Source: Anaerolineae bacterium (GTDB lineage: Bacteria > Chloroflexota > Anaerolineae > Aggregatilineales > Aggregatilineaceae). From it: 5,572 bases of DNA. Of this stretch, positions 1 to 5,205 are shown piece by piece. Positions within the stretch are counted from its first letter, which is position 1. Each line of letters opens with the position of its first letter. The stretch covers positions 1 to 5,572 of the forward strand of contig JADLHR010000297.1 in NCBI GenBank assembly GCA_020848665.1, written 5' to 3'. A program made the position numbers and the translations under genes. Below the pieces are notes generated by a model. The model was not told the DNA's origin. It made no database searches and was given only the letters and a program-made list of their open reading frames with translations.

Positions 1-1026
1 GAACGCGCAGCGATCCGGCGCCGCTTGCTGGCCTCCGCCAGCGAGATCGCGCAGCTTGCGCACGAAGAGAGCGCCGACATCAACGAGGTGATCGACCGCT
101 CCGAAGCATCGCTGTTCGCCGTGACCGAGCGGCGGCTGCGCAAAGAGCTGGTACCGATCAACATCGCGATCAGCGACTACTACGACCGGATCGAGCACCT
201 GTACGAGCATCGGGGCGAGCCGCTCGGCGTGCCTTCCGGCTTCATCGATCTCGACCGGCTGCTAGGCGGGCTGCAAAAGTCAGACCTGATTATCGTCGCC
301 GGACGGCCTGGCATGGGCAAGACCTCGTGGCTGCTGAGCGTCGCGCTCAACGCGGCGCGAGCGCGGGCGCGCGTAGCGATCTTCAGCATGGAAATGAGCA
401 ACGAGCAGATTGTGCAGCGCCTCGTCTCGTCCGAGACGGGGATCAGCACGCAGAATCTGCGCCTCGGCAAGCTGGACGACCGCGAATGGACGCTGTTCGT
501 CGAGGCGACCGGCAACCTGAGCAACGTGCGCATCTTCCTCGACGACACGCCGGCGCAATCGCCGATCCAGATGCGAACCAAGTGCCGCCGTCTGTATGCC
601 GAGCACGGCCTCGACCTGATCATGGTCGATTACTTACAGCTCATGAACTCCGGCAGCGGTCGCGTCGAAAACCGCGTGCAGGAGATCAGCTTCATCTCGC
701 GCCAGCTCAAGCAGCTCGCGCGCGAGCTGAACGTGCCCGTGCTGGCGGCGGCGCAGCTTTCGCGTGCGGTCGAACAGCGTCAGGACAAGCGCCCGCAGCT
801 TTCGGACCTGAGAGAAAGTGGATCGATCGAGCAGGACGCGGATGTCGTGATGTTCATCTACCGCGAGGACGCCTACAACGAAAACACCGAGAAGGTCAAT
901 CAGGCTGATATCCTTGTGTCCAAGCACCGCAACGGGCCGACCGGCGTCGTGACCCTCTTTTTCCGCAAAGAGCTTACCCAGTTCTCCAACCTCAACCGCA
1001 CCGGCGTGGACCTGGCCGGATTCTAG
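1..1026 (+). CDS. dnaB: Replicative DNA helicase DnaB, 5'-truncated by the window edge
   Basis: This is the hexameric replicative helicase that unwinds DNA at the fork using ATP and recruits primase. The reading frame is open from base 1, so the gene starts upstream. About 341 codons are visible, against roughly 450 in a usual DnaB, so most of the N-terminal helical domain is missing. Counting from base 1, the visible protein begins with the end of that domain and the linker helix (Arg/Leu-rich, about 1-70). The RecA-like motor follows. Walker A GRPGMGKT is at 101-108 (bases 301-324), Walker [10 protein letters not shown] at 206-214, the AAAQLSR segment at about 249-255, and the KHRNGPTG arginine-finger region at 308-315. 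The motor is uninterrupted, with no intein in Walker A. The stop TAG at 1024 is followed 24 bases later by the DnaD-like gene, so the two are probably cotranscribed. The family call is very secure. Confidence 0.97.
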   Translation, partial: ERAAIRRRLLASASEIAQLAHEESADINEVIDRSEASLFAVTERRLRKELVPINIAISDYYDRIEHLYEHRGEPLGVPSGFIDLDRLLGGLQKSDLIIVAGRPGMGKTSWLLSVALNAARARARVAIFSMEMSNEQIVQRLVSSETGISTQNLRLGKLDDREWTLFVEATGNLSNVRIFLDDTPAQSPIQMRTKCRRLYAEHGLDLIMVDYLQLMNSGSGRVENRVQEISFISRQLKQLARELNVPVLAAAQLSRAVEQRQDKRPQLSDLRESGSIEQDADVVMFIYREDAYNENTEKVNQADILVSKHRNGPTGVVTLFFRKELTQFSNLNRTGVDLAGF

Positions 1027-1036
1027 CGGGCGATCC

Positions 1037-1041
1037 AGAGG
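1037..1041 (+). promoter_or_regulatory. Ribosome binding site of the DnaD-like gene
   Basis: AGAGG lies 9 bases before the ATG at 1051, within the 24-base gap after dnaB. It supports this ATG as the start and shows that the gene has its own translation initiation signal in the operon. Confidence 0.55.
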
Positions 1042-1050
1042 CAGCGCGGC

Positions 1051-1755
1051 ATGGAGCACTTCGACGGATTTCCACCCGGTAAGGCGCGGACGGTGACCGT
1101 TCCGGCCCAGTTCTTCGCCGACCTGCTGCCGAAGATTGATGATCTGGCGGAGTTAAAAATCACACTGTACCTGTTCTGGGCGCTCCAACAGCAGGAAGGC
1201 GAATACCGCTACCTGACGCGGCGCGAACTGTTGAACGACACACGCTTTCTGAGCGGGCTGGAACCCGACCCTGCCGCCGCCGCGACCGCCGCCCAGGCCG
1301 GGCTGATCCGCGCCGTGGAACGCGGCACGCTGCTGCACGTCCAGGTGCCCGGCGTCGAGGGACCTGAAGATGTCTATTTCGTCAATACGTCGCGCGGGCG
1401 CAACGCCGTGCGCGCGGTCGAGGCGGGGCGCTTTGTGCCGGGCGACCGCGATTACCCGATCGCGCTGGTGGACGAGCGTCCCAACATCTTCGCGCTGTAC
1501 GAGCAGAATATTGGGCCGCTGTCACCCATGATCAGCGATCAGCTCCGCGCAGCCGAGCAGGAGTACCCGGCGGGCTGGATCGAGGAAGCGTTCCGCCTGG
1601 CGGTCGAGCGCAACAAGCGGAACTGGCGGTATATTATCGCGATCCTGCAACGGTGGGAGACCGAAGGGAAAGACCGTGGACTCACTCAACAACCAACTCA
1701 GGCGGATCGCTACCGGTATGTCCGGGGAACCCTCTCGGACATCATCGACTTCTGA
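1051..1755 (+). CDS. DnaD-family primosome / replication-initiation protein
   Basis: The 234-aa protein has the two-part layout of DnaD/DnaB(Bacillus)-type primosome proteins. Residues about 15-100 look like a winged-helix domain, with a helical stretch, LTRRELL at about 55-61, and a short strand-rich end. Residues about 143-208 match the DnaD C-terminal helical domain. This includes NIFALYEQNIGPLSP at about 145-159, and the family signature Y-x3-I-x3-W is seen as Y194, I198 and W202. In Firmicutes, DnaD-type proteins bind and remodel origin DNA and help recruit the helicase loader; a similar role here is inferred. The position between dnaB and a DnaC-type ATPase fits that role well. The start is ATG with AGAGG upstream. 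The last 26 codons or so overlap the next gene in another frame, so the tail after W202 may be poorly conserved. No gene symbol is given because orthology with dnaD is not proven. Confidence 0.85.
   Translation: MEHFDGFPPGKARTVTVPAQFFADLLPKIDDLAELKITLYLFWALQQQEGEYRYLTRRELLNDTRFLSGLEPDPAAAATAAQAGLIRAVERGTLLHVQVPGVEGPEDVYFVNTSRGRNAVRAVEAGRFVPGDRDYPIALVDERPNIFALYEQNIGPLSPMISDQLRAAEQEYPAGWIEEAFRLAVERNKRNWRYIIAILQRWETEGKDRGLTQQPTQADRYRYVRGTLSDIIDF
1664..1669 (+). promoter_or_regulatory. Ribosome binding site that favours the GTG start of the loader gene
   Basis: AAGGGA lies 6 bases before the GTG at 1676, inside the 3' end of the DnaD-like gene. The only nearby alternative is ATG at 1718, preceded by a weaker GGCGGA about 11 bases upstream. 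The stronger site decides for GTG 1676, giving an 80-base gene overlap. With the ATG the overlap would be 38 bases. Both starts keep the whole zinc site and both ATPase domains. Confidence 0.5.
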
Positions 1756-3064
1756 TCGCCGAGCGAACGATCCCGTCTGCACGATCTGCGGCGGGATGGG
1801 CTTTGTCGTCAAGGATGTGCCGGTCGAACATCCTGATTTCGGCAAGGCGTTCGCGTGCGTCTGCCAGCGCGACGCGCTGATTGAGCGCCAGACCGCGCGA
1901 CTGCGCAAGCTTAGTAACCTCGACGCGCTGGCAGACAAGACGTTCGAGACCTTCCAGCTCAGCCTGCATGGCCTCAACGACGATCAGCTTTCGGCGCTGC
2001 GCGTCAGCTTCGATCTCGCGCACCGCTACGCGCTCCAGCCGGAGGGGTGGCTGCTGTTTCAGGGCAACTACGGCAGTGGCAAGACACACCTGGCGGCGGC
2101 GATCGCCAACTACCGGTTGGCGCAGGGTGACCGCGTGCTGTTTGTCACTGTGCCCGACCTGCTGGACCATCTGCGCGCGTCGTTCGGCCCGTCATCAGAA
2201 GTCGCCTACGACGAGTTGTTCGAGCAGGTGCGCGCCGCCCCGCTGCTGATTCTCGATGATCTCGGCGCGGAGAGCGCCACGCCCTGGGCCGAGGAGAAGC
2301 TTTACCAGCTGATCAATCATCGCTACCTGCACGCGCTGCCAACCGTGATCACGACCAACTGCGAGCTGAACGCGATGGACCCGCGCATCCGCAGCCGGAT
2401 GGTAGACTGGCACCTGACACAGAGCGTCAATATGCACCTGCCTGATTTCCGGCGAGCGGACGCGGCACAGGAGCCAAGCGCGGTGTCAAACCTGAGTCTG
2501 TACGGGGAAATGGTCTTCGAGACGTTCGACCTGCGCGAAGACGCGCTCCCGCTCGACGAGCGGCGCAATCTGCGCGAAGCGTACGAGATCGCACGCGCTT
2601 ACGCCGAAGATCCGCGTGACTGGCTGCTGTTCATGGGCGAACATGGAGTCGGCAAGACGCATCTGGCGGCGGCGATTGCCAACTACCGGCAGGCGCGCGG
2701 CGAACAGGCGATTCTCGTCACCGCGCCAGACCTGCTCGACTATCTGCGCGCGGCGTTTGGCCCCTCGGCGTCCACCTCGTTCGACAAACGCTTCTACGAG
2801 ATCCGCGCCGCGCCGCTGCTGGTGATCGATCATCTCGACCTGTCCAACGCCTCGTCGTGGGCGCGTGAGAAAATCCGCCAGATCGTGGATTATCGCTATC
2901 TGGCGCACGCGCCAACCGTCTTCACCACAACGCAGACGCTGGAAGAAATTGACTCCATGATCCGCAGCCGCCTGTCCGACACGCGCCGCTGCCGCATCTT
3001 CGCGTTGACTGTCCCGAATTATATGGGCGGCTTTCGGCGGACGCGGCGCCCGCAGCCAGATTAA
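1676..3064 (+). CDS. DnaC/DnaI-type helicase loader with two fused AAA+ domains
   Basis: The protein is 462 aa, far longer than single-domain loaders (E. coli DnaC about 245, B. subtilis DnaI about 310). Residues 1-34 are polar. C35, C38, C61 and C63 form a probable zinc site (CTIC and CVC), and residues about 64-80 form a helical linker. The first AAA+ domain covers residues 80-258: Walker A GNYGSGKT 130-137, Walker B LLILDD 190-195, sensor-1 N228 and RIRSR 237-241. The second covers residues 271-449: Walker A GEHGVGKT 321-328, Walker B altered to LLVIDH 381-386, T419 in place of the sensor-1 Asn, and MIRSR 428-432. The C-terminal tail is basic. By family, such ATPases load the DnaB hexamer onto DNA. 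Lying third in an operon after dnaB and a DnaD-like gene supports that role. Related IstB proteins act in IS21 transposition, but no istA-like gene or terminal repeats are seen. The second ATPase unit probably binds ATP without hydrolysing it normally; this is inferred. Confidence 0.88.
   Translation: MDSLNNQLRRIATGMSGEPSRTSSTSDRRANDPVCTICGGMGFVVKDVPVEHPDFGKAFACVCQRDALIERQTARLRKLSNLDALADKTFETFQLSLHGLNDDQLSALRVSFDLAHRYALQPEGWLLFQGNYGSGKTHLAAAIANYRLAQGDRVLFVTVPDLLDHLRASFGPSSEVAYDELFEQVRAAPLLILDDLGAESATPWAEEKLYQLINHRYLHALPTVITTNCELNAMDPRIRSRMVDWHLTQSVNMHLPDFRRADAAQEPSAVSNLSLYGEMVFETFDLREDALPLDERRNLREAYEIARAYAEDPRDWLLFMGEHGVGKTHLAAAIANYRQARGEQAILVTAPDLLDYLRAAFGPSASTSFDKRFYEIRAAPLLVIDHLDLSNASSWAREKIRQIVDYRYLAHAPTVFTTTQTLEEIDSMIRSRLSDTRRCRIFALTVPNYMGGFRRTRRPQPD
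1913..3022 (+). repeat. Intragenic tandem duplication of an AAA+ domain (period 573 bp)
   Basis: Copy 1 is 1913-2449 (residues 80-258) and copy 2 is 2486-3022 (residues 271-449). Every landmark is displaced by exactly 191 residues: Walker A Lys 136 and 327, Walker B Asp 194 and 385, the central Arg of the IRSR segment 239 and 430, and SNL at the unit start 80 and 271. The copies therefore align without a single gap. A hand count gives about 83 identities in 179 positions (about 46%). A 12-residue linker joins them. The divergence shows an old in-frame duplication, not an assembly artefact. Confidence 0.93.
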
Positions 3065-3094
3065 CGCTGACCACACCATCTCAACCATCTCACC

Positions 3095-3139
3095 AAAAAT
3101 AAACGCCCGGCGAGGGATTCCCGGCCGGGCGCTGTTTTT
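3095..3139. terminator. Bidirectional intrinsic terminator between convergent genes
   Basis: CGCCCGGC at 3104-3111 pairs perfectly with GCCGGGCG at 3124-3131. GGG 3114-3116 and CCC 3120-3122 may extend the stem inward. TTTTT follows at 3135-3139 on the + strand. AAAAAT at 3095-3100 gives a T-tract on the - strand. The hairpin sits in the 96-base gap between the loader gene (+) and plsY (-), where both transcripts must end. Confidence 0.8.
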
Positions 3140-3160
3140 GAATGGGTGCTGCGTCAGACG

Positions 3161-3790
3161 CTAGACGCGCTCGCCCAGGCGCCGCTCGCGGCCCTGGATC
3201 AGGCTGTAGATATTGCTGCGGTGGCGCCAGAAAATCATGTACGCGACCAGTAGATACACAGTGTAAACCGGGTCCAGGCTGCCCACGATCACCATGATCA
3301 AGATGGCGACTGCGCCAGCCGCTACCGCCGTCAACACGGCAAGTGAGACAAAGCGCGTCAGCAGGATTACGGCAGCCGCCAGCCCCAGGGTCAGCGCGAC
3401 AATGAACGTTGGCGCGAGCAGCAGGAAGGTGCCCATCGCCGTCGCCGCGCCCTTGCCGCCGCGAATGCTGCCAGTGATAATCGTCGCCAGGAACGACCAG
3501 TTGTGCCCCGCCACGACCGCCACCGCGCCGATCACGCTGGCCGCCGCGCGGTCGTCAGGAACAAGCGCCCGCGCCAGCAGGACAACCACCACACCCTTGA
3601 TTCCATCCCAGGCCCAGACCAGCAGCCCGTAGCGCCAGCCGAGCGCGCGGGTAACGTTGGTCGCGCCCATATTGCCGCTGCCCACCGTAAAAATATCAAC
3701 GCCCCTGGTCCGGGCCACCAGGTATGCTGTCGGAAACGACCCGATCAGATAACCGGCAACGATAATCAGCACGACCGACACAAGGTCCAT
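3161..3790 (-). CDS. plsY: Acyl-phosphate:glycerol-3-phosphate acyltransferase PlsY
   Basis: PlsY is the inner-membrane enzyme that moves an acyl group from acyl-phosphate (made by PlsX) to glycerol-3-phosphate, the first step of phospholipid synthesis. From the ATG at 3790 the protein is 209 aa, a normal length. Its hydrophobic segments fit a multi-pass membrane protein: about 3-20, 54-74, 84-108, 121-147 and 150-188. Conserved motif 1 is seen from GSFPTAYL (17-24) to [12 protein letters not shown] (37-48). Motif 2 is GHNW at 95-98 plus GGKGAAT at 111-117. Motif 3 is HRSNI at 190-194 with GRE at 200-202. Two oddities are Phe34 where DIR is usual after VDI, and about 14 residues between GH and GGKG where I expect about 9. 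A GTG at 3796 would add two residues but sits only 1 base from the GGAG site. The gene converges on the loader gene and is not functionally tied to it. Confidence 0.95.
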   Translation of the reverse strand: MDLVSVVLIIVAGYLIGSFPTAYLVARTRGVDIFTVGSGNMGATNVTRALGWRYGLLVWAWDGIKGVVVVLLARALVPDDRAAASVIGAVAVVAGHNWSFLATIITGSIRGGKGAATAMGTFLLLAPTFIVALTLGLAAAVILLTRFVSLAVLTAVAAGAVAILIMVIVGSLDPVYTVYLLVAYMIFWRHRSNIYSLIQGRERRLGERV

Positions 3791-3797
3791 GCGCACG

Positions 3798-3801
3798 CTC
3801 C
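3798..3801 (-). promoter_or_regulatory. Ribosome binding site fixing the plsY start at 3790
   Basis: On the - strand GGAG (bases 3801 to 3798) is 7 bases before the ATG at 3790 and only 1 base before the GTG at 3796. The spacing favours the ATG. Confidence 0.6.
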
Positions 3802-3823
3802 ACTCGAAAGACTCACCTATTGA

Positions 3824-3854
3824 ATAATACCTTTAAGAACACCTTTTCGTCCAA
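3824..3854 (-). promoter_or_regulatory. plsY: Possible sigma-70-type promoter of plsY
   Basis: In the AT-rich stretch upstream of plsY, the - strand reads TATTAT at 3829-3824 as a candidate -10 box and TTGGAC at 3854-3849 as a candidate -35 box. The 19-base spacer is longer than ideal. Transcription would start near 3817, giving a leader of about 27 bases. The AT content contrasts sharply with the GC-rich flanks, which supports a promoter somewhere here more than it supports these exact boxes. Confidence 0.35.
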
Positions 3855-3858
3855 AAGG
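3842..3858. repeat. Short inverted repeat overlapping the putative plsY -35 box
   Basis: CCTTTT (3842-3847) and AAAAGG (3853-3858) form a 6-bp inverted repeat with a 5-base centre. It overlaps the candidate -35 box of plsY and could be an operator half-site pair. It could also be chance in a short AT-rich patch. No regulator can be named. Confidence 0.25.
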
Positions 3859-3924
3859 GTGCGCCAGCCGCGCAATCTTGGGCTGCAACCAGAATCTAGT
3901 CATCGCGGTGGCGTGCGTGAGAAT

Positions 3925-3952
3925 TTGTGAGCAAGCTGTTTTCGTTCATAAT
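3925..3952 (+). promoter_or_regulatory. Probable sigma-70-type promoter of the lipoprotein gene
   Basis: TTGTGA at 3925-3930 (4 of 6 to TTGACA) and CATAAT at 3947-3952 (5 of 6 to TATAAT) are separated by 16 bases. Transcription would begin near 3959. The frame of the lipoprotein is open back to a GTG at 3927, but that codon would lie inside this promoter. The promoter therefore favours a start at 4020 or 4029. It diverges from the plsY promoter about 70 bases away. Confidence 0.5.
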
Positions 3953-4019
3953 AGTCATGCCAGACAATGGTAACACGCCCGCAGCAAGGCCGCCTGTGGA
4001 GAAAGTGGGAGTTGTGGAG

Positions 4020-5030
4020 ATGCGCCCGATGGACCACCGGAAACGCTGGACGATGGCGCTGCTCGCGCTGATATTGATCATCGTGGCAGCCGCCTGCGAA
4101 GAAAAAGCGCCTGAGTCCGCCGCGCCAGCGCTGCAAGGCGGCGCGGCCGGCAGCCTTCCGACGCGCACCGTCAAGCCGATCGTCAGCTTTACGCCACGCT
4201 TCACGGCGACCCCCCTGCCCAGCCTGACGTTCACGCCATCGATGACGCCACGCGCTACCGAAACGGCGGCGCCGCCCAGTGCAACCCCGACGGAGACCCC
4301 CTCGCCGACGCCGACCGTTGAGGGCGAGATACGCTCGACCACCAACGTCAATTTGCGCGCTGGTCCCGGCCTCAGCAGCAACATCGAGCAGACAGTCCGC
4401 TCTGGGACACAGGTCGGCGTGATCGGGAAGCAGACCGATGCCGAAGGCCGCCTGTGGTACAAGGTCGTGCTGACCGATGAAGACGGCGAAGAGCAGCGCC
4501 TGTGGGTGCTGGCACAACTGGTCATTACCGATTACGAAACCATCGTCGCACAGCCGCTCGTGATTGAGACGCCAGAACCGGACGGCGAGAGCGCGGCGGT
4601 AGCTGCCACGCCGGGCACGCCGCTGCCCACGCTCGCCGGAAACCGGGTTAACGTGCTGGCGTATTGTCAGGGACGTATTCGCCCACCACGTGTCACTACC
4701 GCCGATTCGGTCTATGTCGAGTGGAGCTGGTTCGTGGCGCGGCCCGAATACATGGACCAGCACCTGGAGAACGTGACATATGAGGTCCGGCTCGACGGCA
4801 AGCTGCTCGACAACTGGCAGCAATACGGCGAGGAGATGACGCAGGAGAGCGGGCGCTGGATCACGTATTGGTATTACCCGGTCGGGCGGCTGGCGGCAGG
4901 CGAGCACGAGGTCACTTATCGGGTCACCTGGAACGAACGGGTCAGTGATGGGTACCGCGATTTCGGCCCCGGCACCGCGCGCGAGAGCGAAACGGGAGAC
5001 TGCCGCTTCACCGTGACCAGCGCCGGATAG
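4020..5030 (+). CDS. Putative lipoprotein with Thr/Pro linker, SH3b domain and unknown C-terminal domain
   Basis: From ATG 4020 the protein has 336 aa. GGGAG lies 8 bases before this ATG. ATG 4029, with GGAG 9 bases upstream, is equally possible. Residues 1-26 form a lipoprotein-like signal: a basic HRKR stretch, a hydrophobic core about 10-22, then AAAC with Cys26. The match to the lipobox is imperfect because position -3 is Ala, so a membrane anchor is the alternative. Residues about 46-102 are a low-complexity Thr/Pro linker with repeated TPT/TPS steps. Residues about 105-169 match a bacterial SH3 domain, with VNLRAGPG at about 110-117, a central GTQVGVIG and a closing LWVLAQLV. A second linker leads to residues about 209-336, rich in Trp and Tyr, with C216 and C328 possibly forming a disulfide. 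I do not recognise this last domain. The protein is probably exported to the cell surface; ligand and function are unknown. It is a single-gene unit with its own promoter and terminator. Confidence 0.85.
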   Translation: MRPMDHRKRWTMALLALILIIVAAACEEKAPESAAPALQGGAAGSLPTRTVKPIVSFTPRFTATPLPSLTFTPSMTPRATETAAPPSATPTETPSPTPTVEGEIRSTTNVNLRAGPGLSSNIEQTVRSGTQVGVIGKQTDAEGRLWYKVVLTDEDGEEQRLWVLAQLVITDYETIVAQPLVIETPEPDGESAAVAATPGTPLPTLAGNRVNVLAYCQGRIRPPRVTTADSVYVEWSWFVARPEYMDQHLENVTYEVRLDGKLLDNWQQYGEEMTQESGRWITYWYYPVGRLAAGEHEVTYRVTWNERVSDGYRDFGPGTARESETGDCRFTVTSAG

Positions 5031-5055
5031 ACGCGCCGCGCTGCCTTCGCAGCAG

Positions 5056-5082
5056 ATTGAATAGGTTTCCATTGAATAGGTT
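5056..5082 (+). repeat. 12-bp direct repeat in the 3' untranslated region
   Basis: ATTGAATAGGTT occurs at 5056-5067 and again at 5071-5082, a period of 15 bases. It lies between the lipoprotein stop and the terminator hairpin. It looks like a small local duplication. A protein-binding role cannot be shown from the sequence. Confidence 0.7.
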
Positions 5083-5087
5083 CTGCC

Positions 5088-5115
5088 ACGCACCAGCGCA
5101 AGGGCTGGTGCGTTT
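5088..5115 (+). terminator. Hairpin terminator after the lipoprotein gene
   Basis: ACGCACCAGC (5088-5097) pairs perfectly with GCTGGTGCGT (5104-5113) around a 6-base loop. This 10-bp stem lies 57 bases after the stop codon. The T-tract is short (TTT, then G), so termination may be incomplete. The position between two transcription units supports the call. Confidence 0.6.
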
Positions 5116-5136
5116 GCATGGGTACCGAAGTCAGAT

Positions 5137-5164
5137 TTGCCGCGTCACAGAATAAACGTATGAT
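5137..5164 (+). promoter_or_regulatory. Probable sigma-70-type promoter of the HEAT-repeat gene
   Basis: TTGCCG at 5137-5142 (4 of 6 to TTGACA) and TATGAT at 5159-5164 (5 of 6 to TATAAT) are 16 bases apart. They lie just after the terminator hairpin and about 40 bases before the next start codon. The predicted start near 5171 would give a leader of about 35 bases. Confidence 0.5.
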
Positions 5165-5205
5165 TAAGACAATCGGACTCTCGGATATGACGTGCGGAAC
5201 AACTT

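Noticed and set aside
301..324. Intein insertion in DnaB, common at Walker A
   Set aside because: The motor runs without interruption from Walker A to the arginine-finger region.
327..908. Open frame of 193 codons on the + strand within dnaB
   Set aside because: It is an Arg/Ala-rich out-of-frame reading of clear helicase motor sequence, without domains.
1913..3022. Assembly artefact producing a false tandem copy
   Set aside because: The two copies differ at more than half of their residues in a consistent gapless alignment, so they are real, old duplicates.
1676..3064. IS21-type IstB transposition helper
   Set aside because: No istA-like integrase, no terminal inverted repeats and no target duplication are seen. 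The zinc site and the position behind dnaB and a DnaD-like gene fit a helicase loader better.
2486..3088. Open frame of 200 codons on the - strand opposite the second ATPase domain
   Set aside because: It is a shadow of a frame with strong AAA+ motifs. Its sequence has no recognisable family features.
3878..3900. Second + strand promoter starting with TTGGGC
   Set aside because: No acceptable -10 box occurs at the proper distance.
3927..4019. GTG at 3927 or ATG at 3957 as start of the lipoprotein
   Set aside because: The probable promoter covers 3925-3952, no good ribosome site precedes either codon, and the extra residues would bury the signal peptide behind about 30 polar residues.
3900..5093. 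Long open frame of 397 codons on the - strand opposite the lipoprotein gene
   Set aside because: Its product is rich in Arg, His, Ala and Gly with no recognisable domain. The + strand frame has a signal peptide, linker and SH3b domain, so this is a GC-driven shadow.
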